64,000 bases of DNA from Thiodiazotropha sp040506195 (lineage in GTDB: Bacteria; Pseudomonadota; Gammaproteobacteria; Chromatiales; Chromatiaceae), in NCBI GenBank assembly GCA_040506195.1, contig JBEVXH010000001.1:1-64000 (forward strand), written 5' to 3'. Below, piece by piece: positions 62,695 through 64,000 of the stretch. The translations under genes and the position numbers were made by a program. The notes below the pieces were generated by a model. That model ran no database searches. It was given only the letters and a program-made list of their open reading frames with translations, and was not told where the DNA came from. Positions within the stretch are counted from its first letter, which is position 1. The number at the start of each line of letters is the position of its first letter.

Positions 62695-62724
62695 GGATCG
62701 GATATTAAACTCAATATCCGATCC
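62695..62724 (-). terminator. Hairpin just after xoxF
   Basis: A perfect 12-bp stem (GGATCGGATATT and complement) with a 6-base loop, 11 bp past the xoxF stop. No T-run follows, so it may act as a partial terminator or message stabiliser, keeping xoxF expression above that of the following genes. Confidence 0.5.
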
Positions 62725-62734
62725 ATCACGCTAA

Positions 62735-64000
62735 TCAGACATCAGACAACTTGAAGACCCAGAGGGATCCACCCTGGTTCAGATATTTGACCTTCTTGGC
62801 CACATCGCCGCCCCAGAGTGGGACTGCGCCACCCCAGCCTGATGGAACAGCGATGTATTGCTCACCATCCTGCTCCCAGGTTACCGGACAACCGACCACG
62901 CCGGAACCGGTCTGGAAATTCCACAACTCATCTCCGGTTTTGGCATCGAACGCTTTCAGGTAACCTTCCGGCGTGCCGGTAAATACCAATCCGCCGGCAG
63001 TCGTCATCACGCCACCCCACAAAGGTGCATTGTTTTTGTATTCCCATACGATTTTTCCAGTCTTTGGATTGACCGCACGCAATGCACCGATGTAGTCATC
63101 ATTGAGGGGCTTGATGGTAAATCCGGCACCAAGGTAGGCCGCGCCCTTTTTATAGGTAATGGGTTCATTCCAGATATCCATGCCCCACTCGTTGGCCGGC
63201 ACATAGAAGAGTTCGGTATCCGGACTGTAAGCCATTGGCATCCAGTTTTTCGCGCCGAGGAATGAGGGCGCGACGAATACGACATCACCCTTTTTACCGT
63301 CTTTACTCTTGGTGGGATCGCCGGGACGCACACCGGTTTCAAGTGGACGGCCGGTCTTCAGATCAACCCCTTTCGCCCAATCGATCCTGTTGACGAAAGG
63401 AAAAGCGTTTTTCAATTTACCGTTGGTACGGTCCAGGACATAGAAAAAGCCGTTCCTGTCAGCGTGACCCGCCAGCTTCTCGCTGCCGCTATTGAACGAA
63501 ACGAGTTCGTTGACACCATCATAATCCCAACCGTCATTGGGCGTGTATTGATAGTGCCATGCGATCTTTCCGGTATCTGGATCGATGGCCAGGGTCGATG
63601 TCGAATAGAGATTGTCGCCAGGCCTCAGATGCGCATTCCAGGGTGCGGGATTACCCGTACCGTAAAAGATCAGATCGGTTTCATGATCATAAGTACCGCC
63701 CTGCCAGGTTGCGGCGCCACCTGTTTTCCACATATCTCCGGGCCAACTGGCATTGGTCTTACCGGTGACACCATTCTCCATCTTTTTGTCACCTTTCCAG
63801 ATATGACCCATATGCCCTTCTACCGACGGGCGTATCCAACGTAGTTTGCCGGTCTTTGCGTCACGCGCCTCAACACGCCCGATGACACCAAATTCTCCAC
63901 CGGAGACACCTGTGATAACCATGTCCTTGACAATCAGAGGCGCTGCCGTGAAAGAGTAGCCCGCCTTATAATCATCGATCTTGGCACGCCAGACGACCTT
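62735..64000 (-). CDS. xoxF: PQQ-dependent alcohol (methanol) dehydrogenase, XoxF/lanthanide type, partial
   Basis: Periplasmic eight-bladed quinoprotein oxidising methanol or other alcohols. Only the C-terminal ~421 residues are present; the frame is open to the right edge (VVWRAKIDDYKAGYSF...). Tryptophan-docking motifs recur (AFDAKTGDELWNFQTG). The active site reads PNDGWDYDGVNE: catalytic Asp plus a second Asp two residues on, which marks lanthanide-dependent enzymes (calcium MxaF has Ala there). It also shows the vicinal-type GSGVVGCPVTWE region. It is first in the visible operon. Confidence 0.93.
   Translation of the reverse strand, partial: KVVWRAKIDDYKAGYSFTAAPLIVKDMVITGVSGGEFGVIGRVEARDAKTGKLRWIRPSVEGHMGHIWKGDKKMENGVTGKTNASWPGDMWKTGGAATWQGGTYDHETDLIFYGTGNPAPWNAHLRPGDNLYSTSTLAIDPDTGKIAWHYQYTPNDGWDYDGVNELVSFNSGSEKLAGHADRNGFFYVLDRTNGKLKNAFPFVNRIDWAKGVDLKTGRPLETGVRPGDPTKSKDGKKGDVVFVAPSFLGAKNWMPMAYSPDTELFYVPANEWGMDIWNEPITYKKGAAYLGAGFTIKPLNDDYIGALRAVNPKTGKIVWEYKNNAPLWGGVMTTAGGLVFTGTPEGYLKAFDAKTGDELWNFQTGSGVVGCPVTWEQDGEQYIAVPSGWGGAVPLWGGDVAKKVKYLNQGGSLWVFKLSDV

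Overview
The window looks like a chromosomal segment of a free-living or symbiotic chemolithotrophic gammaproteobacterium. The gene order around clpS-clpA/infA/cspD and rluE-mnmA-hflD-purB/roxA matches the enterobacterial core arrangement. The accessory genes (H2 sensing and hydrogenase maturation, methanethiol oxidase, a lanthanide-type quinoprotein alcohol dehydrogenase) fit a sulfur/hydrogen/C1-oxidising lineage such as the Thiodiazotropha/Sedimenticola group. That taxonomic suggestion is inference from gene content only.

Layout. 1-10.9 kb: a Lap-type biofilm adhesion locus, mostly on the minus strand. It holds a giant tandem-repeat adhesin cut by the window edge with a LapG-type cleavage motif, a LuxR-family regulator, type I secretion membrane-fusion and ABC proteins, a LapD-like degenerate GGDEF/EAL receptor and a LapG-like periplasmic protease. 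11-30.4 kb: housekeeping genes (ppdK, valS, infA, clpA, clpS, cspD, rluE, mnmA, hflD, purB, roxA, a GNAT protein, nudF), with a small repetitive lipoprotein gene and a decayed SGNH/MBOAT acyltransferase pair. 30.7-46.8 kb: a long minus-strand hup/hyp/hox run, hupDFGHIJK-hypAB-hypCD-hypE-hypX-hoxA-hoxJ-hoxB-hoxC. It reads from a near-consensus sigma-54 promoter in front of hupD and ends in a regulatory (H2-sensing) hydrogenase. No catalytic uptake hydrogenase and no hypF are in the window. Four of its intergenic gaps hold related MITE-like inverted-repeat elements.

47-64 kb: a bacteriohemerythrin; a very short stand-alone pqqA gene with its own terminator; a diheme cytochrome; a four-gene plus-strand operon coding an ion-channel (MotA/ExbB plus ExbD/MotB-like) complex of unknown function; a methanethiol-oxidase operon (SBP56/mtoX, SCO-peroxidase fusion, SCO1, TlpA, DsrE-like) with a divergent TetR regulator; and a xoxF-type quinoprotein dehydrogenase cluster (xoxF, cytochrome c, xoxJ, an unknown protein, SoxYZ-like carrier, metallohydrolase, CxxCW-type protein) running off the right edge.

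How they fit together. HoxB/HoxC would sense H2 and signal through HoxJ to the sigma-54 activator HoxA, which probably acts on the hup/hyp promoter. MtoX would turn methanethiol into formaldehyde, sulfide and H2O2, with a peroxidase-like protein and copper-delivery SCO proteins encoded beside it. XoxF needs PQQ, whose precursor peptide is encoded by the hidden pqqA. Two promoters in the mto region carry the same dyad exactly in their 17-bp spacers, which points to one TetR-controlled regulon. All functional statements come from reading motifs and family resemblance by eye; no database search was run.
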